Notes under the pieces: model-generated
Database searches by the model: none
Told to the model about the DNA's origin: nothing
Seen by the model: only the letters and a program-made list of their open reading frames with translations
Program-made: the position numbers and the translations under genes
Origin: Cyclobacteriaceae bacterium
GTDB taxonomy: Bacteria; Bacteroidota; Bacteroidia; Cytophagales; Cyclobacteriaceae
Reading direction: 5' to 3'
Length of the DNA: 64,000 nucleotides
NCBI GenBank assembly: GCA_016787645.1
Contig: JAEUUF010000002.1
Coordinates: 248,001 to 312,000, forward strand
Part shown: positions 9,347-17,294 of the stretch, piece after piece
Layout: every line of letters starts with the position of its first letter
Numbering within the stretch: position 1 is the stretch's first letter

Positions 9347-10696
9347 TCAGAACTTCATGGTAAATGTAGTTTTGATCCCTGGGGTCGAGGTCACCGTCAG
9401 GTAGCCATTGTGCATCTGCATGATTTGCCGCGAAAGACTGAGACCAATTCCTGACCCTGTTTTCTTTGTGGTGAAGAAAGGAACAAAGACTTTGTTCATG
9501 GCTTCCTGGATAATTCCGGGACCATTGTCAGTTACGTCAATAGCCACATGTGCATCGGCATAGTAGCCAGCCACCGTGATGGTTCCCTTCGGCGTGTCGG
9601 CAAGCGCTTCCAACGAGTTCTTGACCAGGTTGATCAGCACTTGCTCCAGCATTTCTTCGTCGGCCTGGATCGTGAGAAATTCATTTTCACAAGTGCAAAC
9701 CAACTCAATGGTTGTCTTCCGGATTTCCGGGCGAAGCAACTGACCAATCCGGTCGATGAAAGCTTTGACATTGACGGTTTTTAACTTCGGCTGAGGAAGG
9801 GAAGTGTATTCGCGATACGCGTCGATAAATTTGATCAGTCCCTTGCTCCGGTTTTCGATAGTGGTGAGTCCTTCCCGTAAATCGTCGGCGCCTTCTTCAC
9901 GCAGTTCGTAATGGGAATTCTTTCGGGTCATGTCGTGATCCAGGATTTCACGAAGGGTGGAGGTGAGCGAGGAGATTGGTGTGATGGAATTCATGATCTC
10001 ATGCCGCAGGACCCGGGTCAGGTTTTGCCAGGCTTCAATTTCCTGCTGTTGCAGTTCGCTTTGAATGTTCTGCAGCGTGAGCAGTTTCATCGTATTGCCG
10101 CGGATGCGGAGTTCGGTTGCCTGCACGGTGAGAAGCACATCCGGTCCGGATTTGAATAACGTGCCTTTGCCGGGCTCCACATCCCGAATGGCTTGCAGAA
10201 GGGCCGGATTTCGGTCTTGAAGCTCTTCGATGTTCTTCAGGTTCGTAACGCCCATGAACCGCTTCGCGTTGGCATTAATCAGTTGAACGTTACCCTCCGG
10301 GTCAAAAGAAAGAATGCCCGTGCGCACTTGCTGAACCACTGTGTTCAGGTATTGCCAATGTTCCTCTTTTTCTGAGCGGGCTTTCCGGAAGGCCTCCAAC
10401 ACCACATTGAACTCCGCATTCAATTCGCGGAAACTGGCGCCGAGTTTGTTATCGGCTGTAAAGCCGGAGATGAAATCGGAGTATTTCACCGATTCCAGGA
10501 ACCGTGTGAGTTTGCGGTTGGTCTGGGAGGTGAAACTGTACAATTCCACCAGTTGCCCAATAATGATGATCCCCGTGAGGATGGCGGCAAATATCATGTT
10601 GGGGTGATTGATCATGTATACAAACAGGGCCATCACCAGCCCGATCATCACCACCCGAAGGGCTACGCGAAATCGAAAGTCACGAAGAATCCTCAT
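9347..10696 (-). CDS. NtrY-like membrane sensor histidine kinase
   Basis: 449 residues. Two membrane segments (about 11-30 and 34-52) are followed by a linker, a PAS-like domain (about 115-210), and a kinase core with phosphoacceptor RHEIMNSITPI, N-box NLVKNSLEA, DNGPGI and GSGIGLSLSRQI. It resembles the NtrY/PAS kinases that pair with NtrC-type activators. It lies 53 bases after the response regulator gene in the same direction, so they are a cognate pair. The divergent neighbours (membrane-fusion protein and ABC transporter) are the likely target. Confidence 0.9.
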   Translation of the reverse strand: MRILRDFRFRVALRVVMIGLVMALFVYMINHPNMIFAAILTGIIIIGQLVELYSFTSQTNRKLTRFLESVKYSDFISGFTADNKLGASFRELNAEFNVVLEAFRKARSEKEEHWQYLNTVVQQVRTGILSFDPEGNVQLINANAKRFMGVTNLKNIEELQDRNPALLQAIRDVEPGKGTLFKSGPDVLLTVQATELRIRGNTMKLLTLQNIQSELQQQEIEAWQNLTRVLRHEIMNSITPISSLTSTLREILDHDMTRKNSHYELREEGADDLREGLTTIENRSKGLIKFIDAYREYTSLPQPKLKTVNVKAFIDRIGQLLRPEIRKTTIELVCTCENEFLTIQADEEMLEQVLINLVKNSLEALADTPKGTITVAGYYADAHVAIDVTDNGPGIIQEAMNKVFVPFFTTKKTGSGIGLSLSRQIMQMHNGYLTVTSTPGIKTTFTMKF

Positions 10697-10730
10697 CGTC
10701 CACTGCTCATTGCGTGTGAAAGTACGGTTT

Positions 10731-10751
10731 AGTCCGGGACAAAATCGGACT
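10731..10751. repeat. Inverted repeat AGTCCG-N9-CGGACT
   Basis: Perfect six-base arms at 10731-10736 and 10746-10751, in the gap between the regulator and kinase genes and touching the regulator stop codon. Its half-site TCCG/CGGA recurs in the palindrome at 12251-12266 upstream of the same regulator, so it could be a second binding site of that protein. Inference only. Confidence 0.35.
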
Positions 10752-12135
10752 ACAGGCCATGTTTCTCAAGGCGCCGGTACAGGGAGGATCGGGTTAGCCC
10801 GAGTTCGGCCGCCGCCTGGGTGATGTTGCCGTTGTATTTCTTCAGGACCTTCCGGATTAGCAGTTTTTCAACCTCGTCCAGGTTGAATTGGTCCAGGTTG
10901 AGTGGCTGCTCATTTTCTTTTCCCGTATTGGCGTTGAACGTGAAGTCTTCCGGTTGCAGCACTGAACTGTTGGAAAGAATGACGGCTCGCTCAATAGCGT
11001 GCTGCAACTCCCGGATATTGCCGGGCCAGGGATGCTTGCTCATCCTGCTCATGGCCGCTTCGCTGATCTTGGTTACACTCTTGCTGTATTTGTCGGCATA
11101 GTGTTTCAGAAAATGGGCGGAGAGCAGTGGAATGTCTTCCATGCGTTCCCGTAGCGGGGGAATCTCTATTTCGATCGTGTTGATCCGATAAAGTAAATCC
11201 TGCCGGAAGCGGTTTTCTTTCACCATATCGTAGAGGGGAAGGTTGGTGGCGCAGATCAACCGGATGTCAATCGGGGTGTCCTTGTTGGAGCCCACACGGC
11301 TGACCTTCCGGTTTTGAAGTACCGTGAGGAGTTTGGCCTGCAACGGCATGGATAGGTTTCCGATTTCATCGAGGAACAGGGTGCCGCGGTTGGCCAACTC
11401 AAAGCGACCCGGCCGGTCTTCTTTTGCATCGGTAAACGAACCCTTCTTGTGTCCGAACAATTCGCTTTCGAAAAGCGTCTCGGTGATGGAGCCGAGGTCA
11501 ACGCTCACAAACGTTTCATTCCCACGCGGCGAATTGCGGTGAATGGCACGTGCGACGAGTTCTTTTCCTGTTCCGTTTTCGCCAAGGATCAGCACATTCG
11601 CATCCGTATGAGCCACCCGATCAATGGTCTGAAATATGCGTTGCATGGCCCCGCTCTGGCCGATGATCTCCAGGTACTTGTTGTTGATGGCCTGGTTGAT
11701 TTCCTGGTTCTTGATCTTCAGCGTCTCCACTTCGTCGCGTGTTTCGCGCAAACGCATCGATGAATAGAGCGTGGCCAGAAGTTTTTCATTCTCCCACGGC
11801 TTCAATACGAAATCGGTGGCACCCGCCTTGATGGCTTTGACGGCCATTTGCACATCGCCATATGCGGTGATGAGGACGACCACCGCGGAGGGATCGATCT
11901 GCAGGATCTTTTCCAACCAATAGTACCCTTCACTTCCGCTGCTGACATCTTTGGTGAAGTTCATGTCGAGCAGGATGACATCGTAATCCTCATTGCTGAG
12001 CAGGGAAGGAATGGCTTCGGGATTCTTCTCAATGTCTACCTGTGCAAAGTACCGCTTGAGGTACATCTTGGCCGCCTTCAGCAAGTCTTCGTTGTCATCC
12101 ACGATGAGGATCTTTCCGCGCTTCGATTCGTTCAT
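10750..12135 (-). CDS. NtrC-type sigma54-dependent response regulator
   Basis: 461 residues: receiver domain (about 5-125, phosphoacceptor in VILLDMNF), AAA+ domain with Walker A GENGTGKE and Walker B LFLDEIG, and a C-terminal Fis-type helix-turn-helix (NGNITQAAAELGLTRSSLYRRLEKHGL). The loop that touches sigma54, classically GAFTGA, reads GSFTDA here. Start chosen at ATG 12135 (MNESKRGKILIVDDNED); a longer frame to 12177 adds 14 non-family residues. With the adjacent kinase it probably senses envelope stress and drives the divergent efflux genes. Confidence 0.93.
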   Translation of the reverse strand: MNESKRGKILIVDDNEDLLKAAKMYLKRYFAQVDIEKNPEAIPSLLSNEDYDVILLDMNFTKDVSSGSEGYYWLEKILQIDPSAVVVLITAYGDVQMAVKAIKAGATDFVLKPWENEKLLATLYSSMRLRETRDEVETLKIKNQEINQAINNKYLEIIGQSGAMQRIFQTIDRVAHTDANVLILGENGTGKELVARAIHRNSPRGNETFVSVDLGSITETLFESELFGHKKGSFTDAKEDRPGRFELANRGTLFLDEIGNLSMPLQAKLLTVLQNRKVSRVGSNKDTPIDIRLICATNLPLYDMVKENRFRQDLLYRINTIEIEIPPLRERMEDIPLLSAHFLKHYADKYSKSVTKISEAAMSRMSKHPWPGNIRELQHAIERAVILSNSSVLQPEDFTFNANTGKENEQPLNLDQFNLDEVEKLLIRKVLKKYNGNITQAAAELGLTRSSLYRRLEKHGL

Positions 12136-12250
12136 AAACAGATCATTTTGGTCGTTTGTCGCCCTTGGCGCCGGCAAAGTAGAAGCCGCCTATCAGGTGA
12201 GCCTCAATGGAAATTCTTGTTCCCAGGGGCATTCGGCAGTCTCTGCTTTC

Positions 12251-12266
12251 CGTCCGCAATCGGACG
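12251..12266. promoter_or_regulatory. Perfect palindrome CGTCCG-CAAT-CGGACG
   Basis: Six-base inverted arms separated by four bases, in the 281-base region between the divergent regulator and membrane-fusion protein genes. The position, about 80 bases upstream of a sigma54-like element, suits an upstream activator site for the neighbouring NtrC-type regulator. No footprint knowledge supports it; inference. Confidence 0.4.
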
Positions 12267-12328
12267 ACGGCGTTCAGCTTTGAACGTAGATTTTGCAAAA
12301 AGGATAACCTTTGGGGTGTTTTTCCCGT

Positions 12329-12345
12329 TGGCATGGAAGTTGGCA
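12329..12345 (+). promoter_or_regulatory. Sigma54-like -24/-12 element
   Basis: TGGCAT at 12329-12334 and TTGGCA at 12340-12345 resemble TGGCAC-N5-TTGCA, but the GC of the -12 part is one base too far from the GG of the -24 part. It lies about 75 bases upstream of the membrane-fusion protein ATG, in the region shared with a sigma54 activator gene. Confidence 0.35.
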
Positions 12346-12416
12346 TGAGCTGGTAGCCCAATTAGGCCAAAGCGGCAAAAGGCACCCAAAAATCTCAAAT
12401 CAGGACAGTCACCCGG

Positions 12417-13670
12417 ATGGACAAGAAGATTGCAAAGAAGACGTGGACCCTCAAGCGGATTGCGACGTATGGCGGAATAGCGCTGATGAGTGTATTTATT
12501 GCCTACCAGTTCATATTTGCCGACCGGCGCTCTAAGCTGGTGGTGGAGAAGGACAAGATTACCATTTCCGAGATTCGCATCGGGCAATTCAAGGAATACA
12601 TTCCGCAAACCGGCGAGGTTCAGCCCAGTCGGACAGTATACCTCGACGCGCTTGAAGGTGGTAACGTTAAGCGCGTTGTCCGCGAAAGCGGCGCCCTCGT
12701 CCGTAAGGGCGACCTCATCATGGAGATCTCCAACCTGAACCGGGAAATTGCGGTGCTGCAGCAAGAAGCGCAGCTCGTGGAAAGCATTAACCGTTCGAGG
12801 GATACGCGCCTGGCTATTTTGCGAAACGACCTGGACCAACGGCAGGCGTTGGCTCAGATCGACAATCAATTGGCTATCCTACGCCCTCAATATGAGCGGC
12901 AGCGAGTATTGTTCGAGAAGAAACTGATCGCCAAGCAGGACTTTGAGCGGACAGAGGCCGATTTTAAATACAACATTGATCGGCGCAAGTTTACCTACGA
13001 GGCGTACAAGCGTGATTCCATCGGACGCCTGCAATCCTTGAAAGACATTGATGTGTCGGAAGATCGGATGAAGCAAAACCTGATATCGGTGCGTACCATT
13101 CTGGAGAACCTTAACATCAAGGCACCCATCGACGGGCAGCTGTCCTCGCAGACGCACTGGGAAGTAGGACAGGCCATCAACACGGGTCAGCGCATGGGAC
13201 AGGTTGATATCGTGGGCAGCTACAAAGTTCGCGTCCCGATCGATGAGTTATACCTCCCGCGTATTAGCACGGGGCTTACGGCCACCACCGACTTTGCCGG
13301 CAAGACCTATACGCTGGTCATTACTTACATCTATCCCAACATTGTGGGCGGGCGCTTTGAGGTCGACATGGATTTCCAGGGAGAAACACCACAAGGTCTG
13401 CGTCGCGGCCAATCGTTGCGCATGCGCATCGAGTTGGGGCAGCCTTCCGAAGAGTTGCTGCTGCCGATGGGAGGGTTCTATAAGGACACCGGCGGCAACT
13501 GGGTCTTTATCCTGGAGGGAGAAGATAAGGCCGTCAAGCGGAATGTGCGCCTGGGCCGGAAGATGGGAAGCGAGTTCTTCGAAGTGCTGGAGGGGCTCAA
13601 ACCGGGCGACCGGGTGATCACTTCATCGTATGAGAACTTTGGCACGAACGAAGTTTTAATACTCAAGTAG
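12417..13670 (+). CDS. HlyD/MacA-type periplasmic adaptor (membrane-fusion protein)
   Basis: 417 residues. A single membrane anchor (about 15-35) is followed by a lipoyl/barrel-sandwich half-motif (residues ~60-105, VKRVVRESGALVRKGDLIMEI), a long coiled-coil hairpin (~110-220), the second half (NIKAPIDGQLSS), a beta-barrel and a C-terminal domain ending LKPGDRVITSSY. Such adaptors link an inner-membrane ABC or RND transporter to an outer-membrane channel. The ABC ATPase and two permeases follow in the same direction, so the set is probably a MacAB-like exporter. No TolC-like channel gene is adjacent. Confidence 0.9.
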   Translation: MDKKIAKKTWTLKRIATYGGIALMSVFIAYQFIFADRRSKLVVEKDKITISEIRIGQFKEYIPQTGEVQPSRTVYLDALEGGNVKRVVRESGALVRKGDLIMEISNLNREIAVLQQEAQLVESINRSRDTRLAILRNDLDQRQALAQIDNQLAILRPQYERQRVLFEKKLIAKQDFERTEADFKYNIDRRKFTYEAYKRDSIGRLQSLKDIDVSEDRMKQNLISVRTILENLNIKAPIDGQLSSQTHWEVGQAINTGQRMGQVDIVGSYKVRVPIDELYLPRISTGLTATTDFAGKTYTLVITYIYPNIVGGRFEVDMDFQGETPQGLRRGQSLRMRIELGQPSEELLLPMGGFYKDTGGNWVFILEGEDKAVKRNVRLGRKMGSEFFEVLEGLKPGDRVITSSYENFGTNEVLILK

Positions 13671-13699
13671 TGCAACTATTTGAGGGATAAAGCGTCTAA
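13671..13699 (+). promoter_or_regulatory. ECF-sigma-like promoter upstream of the ABC ATPase
   Basis: TGCAAC at 13671-13676 and GCGTCTAA at 13692-13699, with 17 bases between GCAAC and GTC. AAC at -35 and CGTC at -10 are the hallmark of many ECF-sigma promoters. The same pair recurs at 17181-17210 and, less exactly, at 14718-14748. It begins directly after the adaptor stop codon, so the ATPase can be transcribed separately. Confidence 0.5.
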
Positions 13700-13783
13700 T
13701 GGACTGTAACTAATGAGAAAAAACCGAGTATTGAACAAAACTATTCTTTCAAACAACGCATCTAACCCTTAACGCCCAATACT

Positions 13784-14473
13784 ATGATACGACTGAAAAA
13801 TCTTGAGAAAGTGTACACCACCGAAGAGGTGGAAACCACCGCGCTCAACTCCATTAACCTGGAGATCAAAGACGGCGAATTTGTGGCCATCATGGGCCCT
13901 TCCGGTTGCGGCAAGTCAACCTTGCTGAACATCCTCGGGTTGCTGGATAATCCGAGCAATGGCGAGTATTACTTTGGCGAGCACGAAGTGGCCAAGTACA
14001 GCGAGCGCCAGCGCGCGCAGTTGCGCAAAGGCTCCATCGGCTTCGTATTCCAGAGCTTCAACCTGATCGACGAACTGACGGTTTTCGAAAACGTCGAACT
14101 GCCGTTGCTGTACATGAAGGTGCCTGCGCAGGAGCGCAAGAAGCGCGTCGAGGAAGTACTCGAGCGCATGAATATCATGCATCGCCGCAACCACTTCCCG
14201 CAGCAGCTTTCCGGTGGTCAGCAGCAGCGTGTCGCTATTTCACGCGCGATTGTGGCCAAGCCCAAAGTAATCCTCGCAGACGAACCGACGGGTAACCTTG
14301 ACTCGGCAAATGGCGAAGAGGTAATGAAGTTGCTTTCCCAGCTGAATGAGGAGGGTACCACCATCGTGATGGTTACGCACTCGCCTTACGACGCCAACTA
14401 CGCACACCGGATCGTCAACCTGTTTGACGGTAAGGTAGTGACCGAGAACATCAAGGAGCACTTCCATATTTAG
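13784..14473 (+). CDS. ABC transporter ATP-binding protein (MacB/LolD type)
   Basis: 229 residues, the usual length of stand-alone MacB/LolD-type ATPases. Visible are Walker [10 protein letters not shown], the Q-loop region ([24 protein letters not shown]), signature LSGGQQQRV, Walker [14 protein letters not shown], and the H-loop VTHS. It powers the two FtsX-type permeases encoded downstream. A strong terminator-like hairpin lies 93 bases after it, so the permeases seem to be transcribed mostly from their own promoters. Confidence 0.96.
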   Translation: MIRLKNLEKVYTTEEVETTALNSINLEIKDGEFVAIMGPSGCGKSTLLNILGLLDNPSNGEYYFGEHEVAKYSERQRAQLRKGSIGFVFQSFNLIDELTVFENVELPLLYMKVPAQERKKRVEEVLERMNIMHRRNHFPQQLSGGQQQRVAISRAIVAKPKVILADEPTGNLDSANGEEVMKLLSQLNEEGTTIVMVTHSPYDANYAHRIVNLFDGKVVTENIKEHFHI

Positions 14474-14565
14474 GCATTCGGACCGGTACTTAACCGGGTT
14501 CATTAAAGATTTCAGGCACATGGTTGACCTGATGCGTTCTTCATAGTTTTAGGTTTAGGTTAGAT

Positions 14566-14615
14566 AAACCCATCCTCCGCCAGCACTTGCTGAGAGAGGG
14601 TGGGTTTTCTGTTTT
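14566..14615 (+). terminator. Rho-independent terminator after the ABC ATPase
   Basis: Stem arms at 14567-14577 and 14596-14606 pair over 11 positions with one G-T wobble, followed by TTTTCTGTTTT. It sits in the 294-base gap between the ATPase and the first permease. Confidence 0.75.
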
Positions 14616-14717
14616 GCGGCAAAACGGACATCGCACTGTACGATGCTGAACAGCGCTACCCTGATTCGACGTCAAATAGGCATGAATGGCTCATGGCATG
14701 CATATTGGGGTTCCTGG

Positions 14718-14748
14718 CGCAACCTTTTTCCACGGAATACAGTCTTTA
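14718..14748 (+). promoter_or_regulatory. ECF-sigma-like promoter upstream of permease 1 (weaker copy)
   Basis: CGCAAC at 14718-14723 and AGTCTTTA at 14741-14748, with 18 bases between GCAAC and GTC, the same spacing as the copy at 17181. It lies 20 bases upstream of the chosen permease start and downstream of the terminator. Compared with the other two copies the -10 part lacks the leading C. Confidence 0.4.
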
Positions 14749-14767
14749 CTCTATTATCCCCCCCCTG

Positions 14768-17161
14768 ATGATAAAAAACTACCTGATGATCACCCTGAGG
14801 AGCATGTTGAAGAACAAGCTCTTCTTGTCCATCAACATCGTCGGCATGGCCATCGCCATCGCCTGTTGCATCGTCGCTTATTTTAACTGGGACTTTAACG
14901 TCAGCTTTGACAGTCACCATGTCAACGCGGCGTCGATTTACCGGGTGAATTCGGTGCGTGAATTCCAGGGCAGGCAGACGAGCTACGGCTATGTGCCGAT
15001 TGCCCTCGGCAACGCGATCCGGCAGAACGTATCCGATGTGGACGCGGTGGTGCGCTATTCACCCGGAGGCGGCAATTTTCGACTCGGTGATGAACTCTTT
15101 CAGACTAATGTCACCAACGTGGACCCTGAATTTTTCAAGTTGTTCACTTTTGAATTCCTGGAAGGAAACGGAGAGCTGAAGGACAAGAGCCAGATGGTGA
15201 TCAATGACGAACTGGCCAGGAAATACTTCGGCAATGAAAGTGCCCTGGGCAAGATGATGGTCCAGGTCCTGGATAGTGGAAAAACCAAAGAGTTCATCGT
15301 GGCGGGCATTTTCCGGAAGCAGCCGACGAATTCCAGTTTCCCGGATCCGGCCTTTACTCGCTATGAGAACCAATTCAATGCGGAACAGTTTGTCGGTGAT
15401 CGGCAGTACAATGAGAATACCTGGTATTTCCGCAATACGTTGTTTCTACTGATTAAGGATCCTTTCCGGGTTGCCTCGATCCAGGCCCAATTGAAGCCCT
15501 ACACAGAAAACAATAACAAGATTCGCGAAGACTTTATCATCCGGGAATTTGTATTGCAATCCCTGGTGGGGATGGCCGTAGATGACAGTTATAATGAAAG
15601 GCCGGGTACGTGGACCCGGGAAGGATCTCCACTGGCGGCCGTCGTAGGCATCGGTGTGATGGGCATCTTTGTCTTGCTCATTGCTTGTTTTAACCTGACC
15701 AATACGGCTGTGGCCATCTCATCCCGACGCCTGAAGGAGATTGGAATCCGCAAAGTGATGGGGAGTACGCGAAAGCACCTCATTTTTCAGTTTATCGGAG
15801 AGACAACCCTCACCTGCCTGTTGGCGCTCGTGCTGGGTATTGCCATTGGGGAATGGTTTCTGATACCGGCTTTTAACGACTTGTGGCCTGACCTGAAGTT
15901 GGAGCCTGATTACTTTGGCCGACCGAATTTCCTGATCTTCATGGGCTCGGCCCTGATGTTTACCAGCCTGCTGGCGGGCAGCTACCCGGCATTTTACATC
16001 AGCAAATTTCAGCCCACGAGCATCCTGAAGGGCAAACTGAAGTTTGGAGGTACGAACTATTTCACCCGCTTTCTCCTGACGATGCAGTTTGCCATTTCGC
16101 TGATTGGTATTGTATGCAGCTTTGCTTTTACCGACAATGCTAAATTTCAGCAGAAGTTTGACCTTGGATTCAACAAGGAAGGGCTGGTGTTCACTTACGT
16201 CAATGGACGCTCCGAGTTTGAAACCTTTCGCAATGCGATTTCAGAGAATAAGGATATCACCTCTATTGCCGGCTCCCAGCACCATGTATATTCTTCTTCT
16301 TTTAATGACCCCATCAAACACGAGGACAAGGAGATCGAAGTGGATATCCTTGATGTGGGTGAGGATTATGTGCCCACGGTGGGTTTGACCCTGCTGCAAG
16401 GCCGCAATTTCACCACGGACAGCGAGACCGATCGAAAGGAATCCGTGATTGTCACGGAAGGCCTGGTGCGTGAACTCGATCTGAAGGACCCAATCGGGAA
16501 GGAGCTCATTTGGATGGATACGGTGAAGTATTACATTGTCGGAGTTGTGAAAGACATCTACAACCACGGTCTGTGGGAACAAATGGAACCTTGCATGTTC
16601 CGGTATGGTGCCAAAGACAAAGTGAACCACATTCTGGTAAAAGCCCCTTCCGATAAGTTGAAGTCTGTCAATCAATTTATGGGCGAGAAGTGGAAGGAAC
16701 TGTTCCCGAACCGGGTATACAATGGCCGCTTCATGGATGAGGAAATTGTGGAAGCCAATACGGTCAACAATAACATTGTCATCATGTTTATTTTCCTGGG
16801 AACGGTAGCCTTATTGTTGTCCGCGACGGGCTTGTTCACCCTTGTATCGCTGAATATCATCAAGAAGATGAAAGAGATTGGCGTGCGAAAAGTGTTGGGT
16901 GCCTCGGTGGCCAATCTCGCTCGTGTGATCAACCTGGAGTTTGCCATCATCCTGCTCATTTCTTGTGTGATCGGCGCCTTCGCCGGTGCATGGATGGCCG
17001 GCATGTTGATGAAAAGCATCTGGAAATATTATCTCAACGCCACACCGGTGACCCTGATCGTTTCTGCGGTTATTCTCCTGGTGGTATCCGCCTTGTCTGT
17101 GGGCTATAAAGTATACAGCACCACCCGGCTTAACCCGGCCAATGTCCTCCGGGATGAGTAA
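14768..17161 (+). CDS. FtsX/MacB-type ABC transporter permease 1
   Basis: 798 residues. The protein has an N-terminal membrane helix (about 19-38, LFLSINIVGMAIAIACCIVAYF), a periplasmic MacB_PCD domain, three helices of a first FtsX domain (around ISSRRLKEIGIRKVMGS), then a second helix and periplasmic part and a second FtsX domain (IIKKMKEIGVRKVLGAS) ending NPANVLRDE. This duplicated arrangement is common in Bacteroidota. I chose ATG 14768 (MIKNYLMITLRSMLKNKLF), where family similarity begins; the frame is open from 14600, but that stretch contains the terminator and promoter-like site. It probably works with the ATPase at 13784 and the adaptor at 12417. Confidence 0.9.
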   Translation: MIKNYLMITLRSMLKNKLFLSINIVGMAIAIACCIVAYFNWDFNVSFDSHHVNAASIYRVNSVREFQGRQTSYGYVPIALGNAIRQNVSDVDAVVRYSPGGGNFRLGDELFQTNVTNVDPEFFKLFTFEFLEGNGELKDKSQMVINDELARKYFGNESALGKMMVQVLDSGKTKEFIVAGIFRKQPTNSSFPDPAFTRYENQFNAEQFVGDRQYNENTWYFRNTLFLLIKDPFRVASIQAQLKPYTENNNKIREDFIIREFVLQSLVGMAVDDSYNERPGTWTREGSPLAAVVGIGVMGIFVLLIACFNLTNTAVAISSRRLKEIGIRKVMGSTRKHLIFQFIGETTLTCLLALVLGIAIGEWFLIPAFNDLWPDLKLEPDYFGRPNFLIFMGSALMFTSLLAGSYPAFYISKFQPTSILKGKLKFGGTNYFTRFLLTMQFAISLIGIVCSFAFTDNAKFQQKFDLGFNKEGLVFTYVNGRSEFETFRNAISENKDITSIAGSQHHVYSSSFNDPIKHEDKEIEVDILDVGEDYVPTVGLTLLQGRNFTTDSETDRKESVIVTEGLVRELDLKDPIGKELIWMDTVKYYIVGVVKDIYNHGLWEQMEPCMFRYGAKDKVNHILVKAPSDKLKSVNQFMGEKWKELFPNRVYNGRFMDEEIVEANTVNNNIVIMFIFLGTVALLLSATGLFTLVSLNIIKKMKEIGVRKVLGASVANLARVINLEFAIILLISCVIGAFAGAWMAGMLMKSIWKYYLNATPVTLIVSAVILLVVSALSVGYKVYSTTRLNPANVLRDE

Positions 17162-17180
17162 TATTTATTTTACCCTGGGG

Positions 17181-17210
17181 TGCAACATAGTGGGCGGTAG
17201 CGGCGTCTAA
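17181..17210 (+). promoter_or_regulatory. ECF-sigma-like promoter upstream of permease 2
   Basis: TGCAAC at 17181-17186 and GCGTCTAA at 17203-17210, with 18 bases between GCAAC and GTC. It lies 84 bases before the permease 2 ATG in the gap between the two permease genes. Both hexamers are identical to those at 13671-13699. Confidence 0.5.
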
Positions 17211-17294
17211 GATTCAAATCCTAACCTGGAGAGATGCTCTTGTTTCGTGTCCAATTTGGACCCGAGGCGGATCGTATTGTCAAAACCCACCCTT

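Noticed and set aside
12204-12869. 221-codon minus-strand frame over the divergent promoter region
   Set aside because: It crosses the promoter region and the start of the adaptor gene in antisense, with no family similarity.
14600-14767. N-terminal extension of permease 1
   Set aside because: The stretch contains a terminator hairpin tail and a promoter-like site, and family similarity begins only at ATG 14768.
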